Source of the DNA: Candidatus Nitrosopumilus sp.
Lineage (GTDB): Archaea > Thermoproteota > Nitrososphaeria > Nitrososphaerales > Nitrosopumilaceae
Assembly (NCBI GenBank): GCA_029863665.1
Contig: JAOTUX010000012.1
Span: 1 to 12,959, forward strand
DNA length: 12,959 bases
Direction: 5' to 3'
Below the pieces are notes generated by a model. That model made no database searches and was not told where the DNA came from. It saw only the letters and a list, made by a program, of their open reading frames with translations. Positions 5,606 to 12,926 of this stretch are shown in pieces. How positions within the stretch are numbered: the first letter of the stretch is position 1; every line of letters begins with the position of its first letter. The translations under genes were made by a program, and so were the position numbers.

Positions 5606-5818
5606 TCACAAACTAGACTTAGGTGGTCGTTTTAGTGCTTTTTCAATTGCCTCTAAATTTGTAATTTCATTTTTAGAATTCATTGTAAGAGTTTTAATCA
5701 TTTCAGAGCCTAGTTGAACTGATTGTTCAGGTAATGTTTCTAAAAATTTTTCTAGTCCTTTTTTATAATTTTCAATTAGTTCTAATCCTTCTTCAAGTGT
5801 CACAAACATTGTAAACAT
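5606..5818 (-). CDS. 70-aa small helical protein, unknown
   Basis: A short, charged protein that appears almost wholly helical: VTLEEGLELIENYKKGLEKF, then TLPEQSVQLGSEMIKTLTMN and NEITNLEAIEKALK. No cysteines, signal peptide or membrane segment are present. ATG at 5818 is used; an in-frame ATG three codons later (5809) is equally possible. It is divergent from tyrS and convergent with the zinc-finger gene. The heptad-like spacing of Leu, Ile and Met suggests a small coiled coil or a protein-binding partner. The family is not recognised; coding status is supported by the open frame, gene spacing and amphipathic pattern only. Confidence 0.5.
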   Translation of the reverse strand: MFTMFVTLEEGLELIENYKKGLEKFLETLPEQSVQLGSEMIKTLTMNSKNEITNLEAIEKALKRPPKSSL

Positions 5819-5864
5819 ATGTTCTATTCAAATCTTCCAAATTCGACCAAATGATTTGAATAAC

Positions 5865-5870
5865 TTTATA
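5865..5870 (+). promoter_or_regulatory. TATA-like box upstream of tyrS
   Basis: TTTATA is centred about 30 bp before the TTG at 5898. It lies inside the frame that would be coding if translation began at the TTG at 5856, which favours the shorter protein. Confidence 0.35.
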
Positions 5871-5897
5871 GGTTTACATCGTAAAAGTTGTTTTGAT

Positions 5898-6944
5898 TTG
5901 GATATTACAGATAAAGTAGATTTGATTGAAAGGCCACCTACTGAAGAAGTTGTAACGCATGATGAATTAATTGATCTATTCAAAACAAATTCATCACCAA
6001 AACATTACATAGGTTTAGAGATATCTGGTTTTTTACATCTTGGTAGCTTAATTAGTACAGGTTTCAAAATTAATGATTTTGCAAAGGCGGGTGTCAAGTG
6101 CACGGTTTTTCTTGCAGATTGGCACACTTTAATTAATGATAAACTGGGAGGAGATTGGGAGACAATCTCAAAAGTTTCAAAATATTATCAAGATGCTTTC
6201 AAACTAGTTTGCCCTAATGCAGAGATTATCTTAGGATCAAAGTTATATGAAGAAAAGACAGAATATTGGTCTGAGCTTGTAAAATTTACAAAACACATGT
6301 CTCTTGCTAGAACAATGAGAACTCTAACAATAATGGGACGTTCTGAAAATGAAGAAAAGATTGAGCTAGCAAAATTACTCTATCCTCCGATGCAAGCAGT
6401 AGACATTCACTCATTAGATGTAGATATTGCTCACGCAGGAATGGATCAGAGAAAGATTCACATGTTAGTAAGGGAGATTTTTCCAAAAATGAAATGGAAA
6501 GTTCCTGTTGCTGTTCATCACAAACTATTGCCAGGCTTGTCAAAACCTGCAGATATTAGTGATTCTCAAATATTAGGAAAAATGAGCAAATCAGATCCAA
6601 ATTCAGGTGTTTTTATACATAATACAGATAATGAAATAAAGAAAAAAATTAGCAAAGCATGGTGTGAAGAAGCAAATACACAAAATAATCCATTATTAGA
6701 AATTGCAAGAACAGTAATTTTTCATGAATTTGATGAAATCAATGTTGAAAGACCGGAAAAATTTGGTGGCAATGTATCATATTCTAATTTTAATCAGCTT
6801 GAAGTAGAATTTGCTGAAAAGAAATTACATCCAGGGGATTTAAAACAAACCGTTGGAAATTATTTAGTAAAAATAATATCTCCAATAAGAGAAAAGTTAG
6901 ACTTGAGTGAAGATCTATGCAATGCAATAAAGAAAAGCTATTAG
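5898..6944 (+). CDS. tyrS: Tyrosyl-tRNA synthetase, archaeal type
   Basis: A class I synthetase joining tyrosine to tRNA-Tyr. Numbered from the TTG at 5898 (348 aa), it has the HIGH-type motif HLGS (47-50) and the KMSKS loop (228-232). The tyrosine pocket matches archaeal TyrRS: YIGLEISG (37-44), LADWH, and the segment LLYPPMQAVDIH, where Y162, Q166 and D169 correspond to pocket residues of the Methanocaldococcus enzyme. GMDQRKIHM follows, and ERPEKFGG and LHPGDLK lie in the C-terminal anticodon region. These residues separate it from TrpRS. A TTG at 5856 would add 14 residues (NNFIGLHRKSCFDL) that do not look like family sequence, and a TATA-like box sits between the two. It overlaps cobJ tail-to-tail by 4 bp. 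Confidence 0.93.
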   Translation: MDITDKVDLIERPPTEEVVTHDELIDLFKTNSSPKHYIGLEISGFLHLGSLISTGFKINDFAKAGVKCTVFLADWHTLINDKLGGDWETISKVSKYYQDAFKLVCPNAEIILGSKLYEEKTEYWSELVKFTKHMSLARTMRTLTIMGRSENEEKIELAKLLYPPMQAVDIHSLDVDIAHAGMDQRKIHMLVREIFPKMKWKVPVAVHHKLLPGLSKPADISDSQILGKMSKSDPNSGVFIHNTDNEIKKKISKAWCEEANTQNNPLLEIARTVIFHEFDEINVERPEKFGGNVSYSNFNQLEVEFAEKKLHPGDLKQTVGNYLVKIISPIREKLDLSEDLCNAIKKSY

Positions 6945-7735
6945 ACTTTAAGATCGGGATTAGTTTGTTCTTCTAAATTATATTTTGATTTGTATCCTCT
7001 TGGGTTTATCATCAAGTCTTTGTAAGTATACGTTGATGAGTTTCCGATAATCACAGTACTAATCATTCCTAGTTTATCTGAATGACTTGGTAGGTTTTCT
7101 AAATCAGTCATAACAATTGTTTCAGATTCCCTAAATGCCCCTTTGATAATAGCAACAGGGGTTGTGGGCTTTCTATATTTTAAAAGTAATTTTCTAGTAT
7201 CCTGTAATTGATGAATTCTCTTCTTACTAGCAGGATTGTAAATAACAATTACAAAATCACCTTGTGCGGCTGATTCAACTCTTTTTTCAATTATTTTCCA
7301 TGGAACCAATAAATCACTCATGCTGACAACTGCAAAATCAGTCATTAGTGGTGAACCAACAATTGATGCACAGGAATTTAATGCAGATACACCAGGAATA
7401 ATTTCAACGTGTAAACCATCATTTGGATTCCAACCGGTTTCAGCTAGTGTTTCATAAATTAATCCAGCCATCCCATAAATTCCAGGATCTCCACTTGATA
7501 CAAGTGAAACAATTTTTCCTGATTTTGCAAGATCAATACATTGATGAGCTCTTTCAACTTCTTGTGTCATTGCATAGCGGTAAACTGTTTTATCTTTAAT
7601 CAAATCTTGAACCAAATTCACATAAGTTTCATAGCCAACAATTGTATCACTTTCAGTGATTACCTCTTTTGCTCGAAATGTCATATGATCATGATGGCCA
7701 GGACCAACGCCAACAATGTAGAGTTTACCAATCAA
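6941..7735 (-). CDS. cobJ: Precorrin-3B / cobalt-precorrin-3 C17-methyltransferase
   Basis: A 264-aa SAM-dependent tetrapyrrole methylase of the CobJ/CbiH group, which methylates C17 during ring contraction in cobalamin synthesis. Motifs seen are VGVGPG (8-13), GYETYVNLV (34-42), the SAM-site SSGDPGIYGMAG (80-91), IPGVSALNSCASIVGSPL (113-130), DFAVVSMSDLLVPW (133-146) and VIYNPASKKR (164-173). The DLLVPW and YNPASK..R segments and the length set CobJ apart from CobI, CobM and CobL. Start is TTG at 7735 with a TATA-like ATAAATT at 7767-7761 about 29 bp upstream, so it may have its own promoter even though it is last in a run of six minus-strand genes. No other cob gene is within the window. 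It gives the organism at least part of a B12 pathway, relevant to the nearby MtrA-like protein. Confidence 0.93.
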   Translation of the reverse strand: MIGKLYIVGVGPGHHDHMTFRAKEVITESDTIVGYETYVNLVQDLIKDKTVYRYAMTQEVERAHQCIDLAKSGKIVSLVSSGDPGIYGMAGLIYETLAETGWNPNDGLHVEIIPGVSALNSCASIVGSPLMTDFAVVSMSDLLVPWKIIEKRVESAAQGDFVIVIYNPASKKRIHQLQDTRKLLLKYRKPTTPVAIIKGAFRESETIVMTDLENLPSHSDKLGMISTVIIGNSSTYTYKDLMINPRGYKSKYNLEEQTNPDLKV

Positions 7736-7760
7736 TTTTAAAATGAATTTCTTGTCAAGT

Positions 7761-7767
7761 AATTTAT
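7761..7767 (-). promoter_or_regulatory. TATA-like box of cobJ
   Basis: ATAAATT on the minus strand lies about 29 bp before the cobJ TTG, in the 47-bp gap after the frameshifted secreted gene. Confidence 0.35.
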
Positions 7768-7782
7768 CCGTTTAGTGAAATT

Positions 7783-8159
7783 TCATTGAAATGGATCTAT
7801 GAAAGGGCAGTTAACTATATGATCACTGTTAGTTGGTCGTGCAATACTAACAGATATCAAATCATTGTTTCGAAAGAAATCAATATCAGACTTTGTCTCA
7901 AGGATTTTTGCGGATTTTACATCATTCCATTCAACAAGATAAATTCTCCACATTGGACTGTAATTATCATCATCAAGTGATGTAGTAGAAATTCCTGCTT
8001 GGAATCCTAATGGTCCAGATCCTTTAATTCCATTTTTAAATTGAAAAAGATCAACTGCGCCAGAATGTGTTATTAAATTTGCAGTAGGAGAAGATGCAAC
8101 CCCCATTGTTTCTGCAGGTCTTGAAGGGGAGCATCAGTTACAATATAGTAAATTGTTCT
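7783..8159 (-). repeat. Second copy of a duplicated extracellular domain
   Basis: Runs from RTIYYIVTD through LFQFKNGIKGSGPLGFQ, YSPMWRIYLVEW and IVNCPFI. It matches the copy at 8298-8669 block for block, and the frameshift at about 8126-8129 falls inside it. It has a single Cys in VNCPFI where copy one has LNTPQI. Confidence 0.65.
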
Positions 8160-8297
8160 TCCATCGGGTCCCCAACCTCTATGAGCTACAAAAGTTACAG
8201 TTAATTCGTCCTCATTGATTTCAATTTGTCCTCCATCAAATGACATTTCATCTGTGATTTCTTTGTCAGAACGTATTTTCATCTGTCCATCAGGCCA

Positions 8298-8669
8298 AAT
8301 TATTTGAGGAGTGTTTAGGATAATTTTTGTCTCATTAAATTCAACTCTACCACTTTCTTCAGCAGCAATTATATCATCTACGGATTTAATTAATGATGCT
8401 TTTTGACCAATTTTCCATGTAACTTCAATAACAGAATTTAATGCACTATATTTTGATTCTTGTGATGGAGTATTGGAAAATACTTCATTTTGAAATCCAT
8501 GGATTCCATTGCCTGTTATTCCGTTTTTAAAAACAAATAATTTTTGAATGGTATCTTCAGGTACATCTACAATAGTAGATGCAAGTTCAACATTCCAACC
8601 TTGTTTATCTGAAATAGTTTTTGCATATTCTTTATCGCTTCCATCGGTTATAATGTAAAGAACTTGATT
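8298..8669 (-). repeat. First copy of the duplicated extracellular domain
   Basis: Runs from NQVLYIITD through LFVFKNGITGNGIHGFQ, YSALNSVIEVTW and ILNTPQI. The blocks 'YIITD / LF.FKNGI.G.G..GFQ / YS..W or EVTW / L.S..DI' recur in the same order in the second copy, showing an internal duplication of about 120 residues. Confidence 0.65.
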
Positions 8670-9273
8670 TCCTTCGTAGATTCCTTTATGCATTGGAATC
8701 GTAGCTGGTACATTTGCTCTTGAGAGTAGTAATGAGGGATCTTTTTCTAATTCAATCTTTTGCATTGTTATCTCGGTTGGTTGTCCTCGTATCCAGCCAT
8801 CAACACTTACAGTTGCAGTAAATTCCTTTGAATTTGATGAATGTAATGCAAGTGCGGCTCCAGTAAATTCAAAAGAACCAGATTTTTCTGATAAATCAAT
8901 TAGAGATAAGCCATAAACAGTTTTTCCATCAACAGTCCAGGTAGATTGACCTTTTGCATCTTGTGAATTAATTTCATGTAAAACCACAATCTGGACAGAC
9001 TCACTTGAGGTAAATGTCATAGAACCATCATAGAGTGTTCCTTCATTTGGAGATAGAACAAATACTAGTTGATGATTTTCATGTCCTTGACTGGATCTTG
9101 TGAAGACGTTGTAGTTTGAGTAAAGTGAATCTTCTTTCTAGAACCTGCATCAGCAAATTGATCAGATGTTAGAGAGATAGAAACCATGCTAATTGCAAAA
9201 ATTCCAATAACTAAAATGGCAATTAGTTTATTCAATAAATCTGACTGAATTTGTTCCCTTAAATGATTTTGTC

Positions 9274-10677
9274 TTAATGGATTTTATCAAGTGCGAATGA
9301 GTTATGTAAAGCTCGTACTGCTGCATTTGTATCAGAATTTTTTACAACAAATGCAAGATTGAGCTCAGATGAACCTTGAGTAATCATCGATACATTAATT
9401 TTATTTTTTTCAATTGCTCCAAAAATTTTAGAAGCAACACCAACAGTACCCCTCATTCCAGAACCGATAAGTGCAATAATAGCTACATCTGTGGTAACAT
9501 CCAATTTTTTTATAATTTTTCCTAGTAATTCCATTTCTAATGAGCTAACTGCTTTATCCAGATCGCTGTTCTTTACTACAATTGTAATGCTTGACTCTGA
9601 GGGATTTTGGGAGATCATCATTACATTAATTTCAGACTTTGCTAATGTTGCAAATATCTTTGCTGCAGTTCCTGGTGTTCCAACCATACTACCACCTTGA
9701 ATGTCGATTAATCCATTATTTCGAACATTACTTACGCATTTTACAGTATTTTTAACAGAAGGTGATGGAGATACAGTTACCAACGTTCCTTCATTTTTTG
9801 TATTAAATGAATTTCTAATCTTCATTGGTATTTTCTTTGTCAATAGGGGCTCAAATGTTCGTGGATGGATCTGCTTTGCACCAAACAGAGTCATTTCAAT
9901 TGCTTCTACGTATGATACTTCTTTGAGTAGTTTTGCATTTTTGACAATTTTTGGATCTGCTGTCATTAGTCCATCCACATCACTCATTAGCCATATCTCA
10001 TCTGCTTTGATACAAGAGCCGATAATTGTTGCAGAATAATCAGATCCGCCTCTACCAAATGTAGTTATATGTCCATGTTGGTCTGCACCGGTAAATCCTC
10101 CTACAACAGGAATAGTTTTCTTTGAAAAGAAGGAATCTATTGCTTTTGATACTCTTAATCTTGTTGTATCAATTAGAGGTTTAGATTCACCAAAATTAGA
10201 ATCAGTTATAATACCTACTTCTTTTCCGGTAAGATTAACTGATTTTTTTCCAGAATCGTTAATTGCTGATGAAATTAATTTTATTGATAATCGTTCACCA
10301 AACGAAATCAGATAATCCATTGATCTGGGTGTAACTTCACCAAGCAGAACCATTCCATCTATTAATGCAAGAAGCTCTGCAAAGTCTTGATCTAGATTTG
10401 CAAGTAATTTTTTTTGTATATTAGATTTTTTGATTGTTTGTTTTGCTAATTGTTTATGACGATTAGTAATTTTTGATGCAAGTTGTTCAGCTCTTGATTT
10501 ATTTTCTTTTTTTATAGATTCAGATATTTCTAGAAGATCATCTGTTGTTCCACTTACTGCAGAACAAACGACTACAATTTGATGTTTTTTGGATAATAAA
10601 TTAAGGTGTTTAGCTACGGCCTGAATGTCTTTTGCAGCAGAAATTGATGTTCCGCCATATTTTACAACGAGTCTCAA
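9274..10677 (-). CDS. lysC: Aspartate kinase with two C-terminal ACT domains
   Basis: 467 aa; catalyses ATP-dependent phosphorylation of aspartate, the first step to lysine, threonine and methionine. The kinase domain shows KYGGTS (6-11), VVVCSAVSGTTD (35-46), SFGERLS (125-131), VVGGFTGAD (191-199), FGRGGSD (207-213) and MSDVDGLMTADP (231-242). ACT domain 1 is about 320-385 (IDIQGGSMVGTPGTAAKIF) and ACT 2 about 397-460 (IALIGSGMRGTVGVASKIF, MITQGSSELNLAFVV), the usual site of amino-acid feedback control. Length is normal for a monofunctional aspartokinase, with no homoserine dehydrogenase fused. Start is TTG at 10677; TTTAAAGA (10708-10701) is a TATA-like box 27 bp upstream, in the 35-bp gap after pcn. 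Which end product inhibits it cannot be read from sequence. Confidence 0.95.
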   Translation of the reverse strand: MRLVVKYGGTSISAAKDIQAVAKHLNLLSKKHQIVVVCSAVSGTTDDLLEISESIKKENKSRAEQLASKITNRHKQLAKQTIKKSNIQKKLLANLDQDFAELLALIDGMVLLGEVTPRSMDYLISFGERLSIKLISSAINDSGKKSVNLTGKEVGIITDSNFGESKPLIDTTRLRVSKAIDSFFSKKTIPVVGGFTGADQHGHITTFGRGGSDYSATIIGSCIKADEIWLMSDVDGLMTADPKIVKNAKLLKEVSYVEAIEMTLFGAKQIHPRTFEPLLTKKIPMKIRNSFNTKNEGTLVTVSPSPSVKNTVKCVSNVRNNGLIDIQGGSMVGTPGTAAKIFATLAKSEINVMMISQNPSESSITIVVKNSDLDKAVSSLEMELLGKIIKKLDVTTDVAIIALIGSGMRGTVGVASKIFGAIEKNKINVSMITQGSSELNLAFVVKNSDTNAAVRALHNSFALDKIH

Positions 10678-10700
10678 TTCAAACTACCTGAATTGTTTAA

Positions 10701-10708
10701 TCTTTAAA
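10701..10708 (-). promoter_or_regulatory. TATA-like box of lysC
   Basis: TTTAAAGA on the minus strand is centred about 27 bp before the lysC TTG at 10677 and supports a leaderless start there. Confidence 0.4.
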
Positions 10709-10712
10709 TGCT

Positions 10713-11459
10713 TTAACTTTCCACGCGTGGGGCCAAGTAAAAGTGGATTCTGCCAATATTTGCTACTTTAAATTCAATTCTAAGAGGTTTTGCGCTGGAA
10801 AACTCACATGTGATAAAACCTGCAGTACTTCCTACAGCTTTTACCACGGGATTAAGATATTCAAGGCTATAGGTACCAGTACTATCTTCTTTTGAGGAGA
10901 TTTCTTCAATGTCTTCATCGTCTTTATCTAAATCAATTATTACTTCACCAGAGTCTCCTTTACCTGAAAAATCAGCTTTTGAATCAGATGTCTTCATTGT
11001 TAGATAATCAGATACAACTTGTACATCGCCTAGAACCTTGTCAAATTTAGAAGATGATAAAACAATTTTTGAATCGTAAGGAATTTTTGGTAATGGGGTA
11101 TCAGTTGCAGAGCTTTCAATTAAACGCATTTTGTATTTTTTATTTTTTCCAACAGTTACAAGTAACATGTTTTGATCAGAGATACTAATCTCAATACTGT
11201 CTTTTTTATCTGCTCTTTTAATGAGCTTTGAGAATTCGTCTATTCTAACTCCAAATTTGATGTCACTATCACATTCATATTTTTCAAATGCAGAATTAGG
11301 CCACGATATGTCAATAAGAGCAACATGTGATGGATCCATTCCTCTAAAAGTAATTCCTTCTGCTGTTGCAACAAAAGTAGCTTCTTCAACAAGTGTAGAT
11401 ATTGCAGAAATAATTGCCTTTAGATCATCTGAACCATTTGTTTTTGCTCCAAAAGTCAA
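10713..11459 (-). CDS. pcn: DNA polymerase sliding clamp (PCNA)
   Basis: 248 aa, the normal length of archaeal PCNA, the ring that tethers polymerase, ligase and FEN1 to DNA. Recognisable parts are the N-terminal FGAKTNGSDDLKAIISAIST, the conserved ITFRGMDPSHVALIDISWP (36-54), FGVRIDEFSKLIKRA (69-83), an acidic segment (177-186) and a C-terminal GRIHFYLAPRVES. The interdomain connecting loop is near 114-130 (ESSATDTPLPKIPYD). The centre has a lysine/aspartate-rich insert region (GKGDSGEVIIDLDKDDED). Start is TTG at 11459. It follows tfs by 34 bp, within a run of rpoL, tfs and pcn. As a single archaeal PCNA it would be expected to form a homotrimer. Confidence 0.95.
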   Translation of the reverse strand: MTFGAKTNGSDDLKAIISAISTLVEEATFVATAEGITFRGMDPSHVALIDISWPNSAFEKYECDSDIKFGVRIDEFSKLIKRADKKDSIEISISDQNMLLVTVGKNKKYKMRLIESSATDTPLPKIPYDSKIVLSSSKFDKVLGDVQVVSDYLTMKTSDSKADFSGKGDSGEVIIDLDKDDEDIEEISSKEDSTGTYSLEYLNPVVKAVGSTAGFITCEFSSAKPLRIEFKVANIGRIHFYLAPRVES

Positions 11460-11493
11460 ATCAATTTTCTTGTCTTTAAGTTCCAGTTAAACG

Positions 11494-11814
11494 TTATGCG
11501 TAATTACGCCAAGTGTATTTGCATTTTGAACAACGGTAAAATTGAGTTGTAGGTTCATCTGCACTTCTTGTTTGAAGCATCCACCAAACTGCTTCATCAT
11601 GACCGCATTTTTCACATTCTATTTTGATTGTTGGATGTGATTCTTCACCTTCATTTCCTTCAAAAACATTGAACTCTTTGTTTGGTTCTTGTTCATCAAT
11701 AACAATTTTTTTTGTTTGCTTTACTTCTTCTCCTTCGGTGTAACCACATTTAGAGCACTGGAGACCAGAACTATTTTTTTTTAATTTAACCTCACATTTG
11801 GGGCAAAACTTCAA
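11494..11814 (-). CDS. tfs: Transcription elongation/cleavage factor TFS
   Basis: 106 aa with two zinc ribbons: C4/C7/C20/C23 (RPB9-like) and C67/C70/C95/C98 (TFIIS-like). The second ribbon carries the loop QTRSADEPTTQF, whose D86-E87 pair reaches the polymerase active site and stimulates cleavage of backtracked RNA; the end CKYTWRNYA is typical. It therefore rescues stalled RNA polymerase. The linker between ribbons is acidic. Start is TTG at 11814, one base after the rpoL stop, with AAGGT about 12 bases upstream as a weak ribosome site, so translation may be coupled to rpoL. A paralogue lacking the acidic pair would be an inhibitor; this one has it. Confidence 0.95.
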   Translation of the reverse strand: MKFCPKCEVKLKKNSSGLQCSKCGYTEGEEVKQTKKIVIDEQEPNKEFNVFEGNEGEESHPTIKIECEKCGHDEAVWWMLQTRSADEPTTQFYRCSKCKYTWRNYA

Positions 11815-11815
11815 T

Positions 11816-12094
11816 CTAATTTACCTTGATTTTAGAATTTAGTAATTGTTTGAAATCTTCAGCTAATTTTAACGCTGAATCAGTAGCTTTTTTAATTTCA
11901 CCTAGTGGTTTTGTGCTGGAATTGATTCTCATCCAGCATTCATTGGTAAGAGGGTGTTTTATGATAACACCTGCAAAATCAATATTTGAATCCTTTAGAA
12001 GCTCATATTGAACAATGTATAAAATTCCTACATCAGTCTCGGTGATTGAAAGGTTGATTTCTTTGGGCTCTGAGCTGATCACTTGGGCGTTCAT
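11816..12094 (-). CDS. rpoL: DNA-directed RNA polymerase subunit L (Rpo11)
   Basis: 92 aa, the normal length for archaeal Rpo11, the partner of Rpo3 in polymerase assembly (RPB11/alpha-N family). The core family segment is YELLKDSNIDFAGVIIKHPL, matching the 'LL.D..V.FA...I.HPL' signature, followed by a strand (ECWMRINSSTK) and the long C-terminal dimerisation helix (GEIKKATDSALKLAEDFKQLL). The Cys and Trp in the second strand are unremarkable. It starts at ATG, one of the few genes here that does, and is followed one base later by tfs. A TATA-like element in the 51-bp spacer to the divergent gene probably drives it. Confidence 0.9.
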   Translation of the reverse strand: MNAQVISSEPKEINLSITETDVGILYIVQYELLKDSNIDFAGVIIKHPLTNECWMRINSSTKPLGEIKKATDSALKLAEDFKQLLNSKIKVN

Positions 12095-12120
12095 GTATTC
12101 GGAAAAAGCACTTATTGTGG

Positions 12121-12128
12121 ATATAAAT
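12121..12128. promoter_or_regulatory. TATA-like element between rpoL and the divergent gene at 12146
   Basis: ATATAAAT is the only TATA-like block in the 51-bp divergent spacer. It is centred about 30 bp before the rpoL ATG and about 22 bp before the ATG at 12146, so it suits rpoL better. Confidence 0.4.
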
Positions 12129-12145
12129 CATTATGAACGGTTAGA

Positions 12146-12688
12146 ATGGGTGAAAGTAAGATATCAGAGATAAATTTAGTAAAATCAAAGAATGAGTACT
12201 CATCAGAGGATACAGTGGAGATTCATGTCCAATTTTCAATTGAGGGAGGCCTCAGAGATGCGTTTAATGAGGTAAATTGGACAAAGGCATACAACAATAA
12301 TGATGTGTCATTTAAGCTAAAATACGGTATAAAACTGACATCGGGGGGATTCAGAAAGAAGGAGCTAGGTAGAACTATTGACACCTACAGAAAGGCATCA
12401 ATATTTTGGACAAGGAATCCAAAACTTGTCAATCCAATGAAAGACAGAAGAATATGGGTTCAGGTAGCCAAGAACTTTGAGCCATTCATAAGACTCTCAG
12501 AAGAAGAGGTCAAACAGGAATTATTTGACTTTAATGAGAAGTTTGTATTCAAGGCATCAGACTTGGGAAAAGGCAAACACAAGGTTAGTGCTGAGACATT
12601 TGCGTCATGGCAAAAGCACGATTTTACAGAAACAGGAAATGTCAAAAATAGTTCCAAGGAAATTGAGATTACAATCAACCAGAGATAA
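12146..12688 (+). CDS. Unknown 180-aa cytosolic protein, likely beta-sandwich
   Basis: No signal peptide or membrane helix. Strand-like segments open and close it (EDTVEIHVQFSIEGG near residues 21-35; SSKEIEITINQR at the end), and the body has strands such as VSFKLKYGIKLTSGG and RRIWVQVAKNF, with a basic middle (FRKKELGRTIDTYRKASIFW). This suggests a beta-sandwich with Ig-like edges. The family is not recognised. Codons ending in G or C look more frequent here than in the surrounding genes (for example around 12345-12430), which may reflect higher expression or different history. It is divergent from rpoL. The ATG at 12146 is used; an ATG at 12133 closes after three codons in another frame. 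Confidence 0.75.
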   Translation: MGESKISEINLVKSKNEYSSEDTVEIHVQFSIEGGLRDAFNEVNWTKAYNNNDVSFKLKYGIKLTSGGFRKKELGRTIDTYRKASIFWTRNPKLVNPMKDRRIWVQVAKNFEPFIRLSEEEVKQELFDFNEKFVFKASDLGKGKHKVSAETFASWQKHDFTETGNVKNSSKEIEITINQR

Positions 12689-12713
12689 GATTTGATTAAG
12701 ATAACTAATTGAA

Positions 12714-12719
12714 TTTTTT
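12714..12719 (+). terminator. T-run downstream of the gene ending at 12688
   Basis: A six-T run lies 26 bp past the stop codon, the usual form of an archaeal intrinsic terminator. No hairpin precedes it. Confidence 0.3.
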
Positions 12720-12730
12720 CATTTACGTAT

Positions 12731-12826
12731 ATGAGTATTGGATCCATAACTAGAGAGTTTAATCTAAATGTAGATAGGAAGAAATCCGTATTTTCAATTC
12801 CACCATGGAACATCTACATAGAATAA
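12731..12826 (+). CDS. Possible 31-aa mini-protein
   Basis: ATG at 12731 to TAA at 12824-12826 encodes 31 residues with a mixed, protein-like composition (SIGSITREFNLNVD, then SVFSIPPWNIYIE). No TATA-like box is clear at the leaderless distance and no family is recognised. An ORF this short can arise by chance, so this is tentative. Confidence 0.2.
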   Translation: MSIGSITREFNLNVDRKKSVFSIPPWNIYIE

Positions 12827-12866
12827 TTAGAATTAGTTTAATCTAAAATATAGTACACACTTAGGC

Positions 12867-12926
12867 ATGAAAAGAGGAATTCTATTTTTGCTCATTATCG
12901 ATGAATTCATTTGCTCTTGTTTCTAG
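12867..12926 (+). pseudogene. Possible broken signal-peptide ORF at the window edge
   Basis: ATG at 12867 begins a signal-peptide-like MKRGILFLLII, but the frame meets TAG at 12924-12926 after 19 codons. Hydrophobic sense continues in other frames (MNSFALVSS from 12901; TSEIILIFGI near the end), as if bases had been gained or lost. A TATA-like AAAATATAG (12844-12852) lies about 19 bp upstream. It may be a decayed or mis-called exported-protein gene running out of the window, or nothing. Confidence 0.2.

Larger units (their letters stand above)
7783..9235 (-). pseudogene. Secreted tandem-domain protein broken by two single-base frameshifts
   Basis: Three overlapping frames join into one protein of about 484 aa if two bases are restored. 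Part 1 (9235 to the TAG at 9067-9065) has a signal peptide, NKLIAILVIGIFAISMVS...DQFADA. Part 2 is in the next frame, from about 9095 to about 8130: HENHQLVFVLSPNEG... to GRTIYYIVTDAP. Part 3, from about 8130 to 7783, reads PSRPAETMGVASSPTANL... to VNCPFIDPFQ. The breaks fit loss of one base near 9086-9100 (GATCCAG(G)TCAAGG) and one from the C-run at 8129-8126. Parts 2 and 3 contain two related domains. Full-length sense on both sides with no other decay suggests a recent pseudogene or base-calling errors. Start is TTG at 9235 with a TATA-like CATTTAAG 27 bp before it. The domain resembles the DUF7482 group; the protein would act outside the membrane. Confidence 0.72.

Noticed and set aside
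5856..5897. 14-residue N-terminal extension of tyrS
   Set aside because: Does not resemble archaeal TyrRS N-termini and contains the TATA-like box; kept only as an alternative start.
6307..6543. 78-aa minus-strand frame opposite tyrS
   Set aside because: Lies wholly inside the tyrosine-pocket region of tyrS; a shadow.
7541..7980. Plus-strand frames opposite cobJ and the secreted gene
   Set aside because: Antisense to recognised coding sequence, with no start signal or domain of their own.
9087..9100. Programmed frameshift as the main explanation of the broken secreted gene
   Set aside because: No slippery heptamer or strong downstream structure is evident at this site, and two separate shifts would be needed; error or recent mutation is simpler.
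9491..10039. Two plus-strand frames opposite lysC
   Set aside because: lysC is certain from its kinase and ACT motifs; these are antisense shadows with no family-like sequence.
11221..12011. Plus-strand frames opposite pcn and rpoL
   Set aside because: Antisense to well-recognised genes.
12460..12813. 117-aa minus-strand frame
   Set aside because: Antisense to the real gene at 12146-12688 for most of its length and of low-complexity, Cys/Ser/Leu-rich composition; a shadow.
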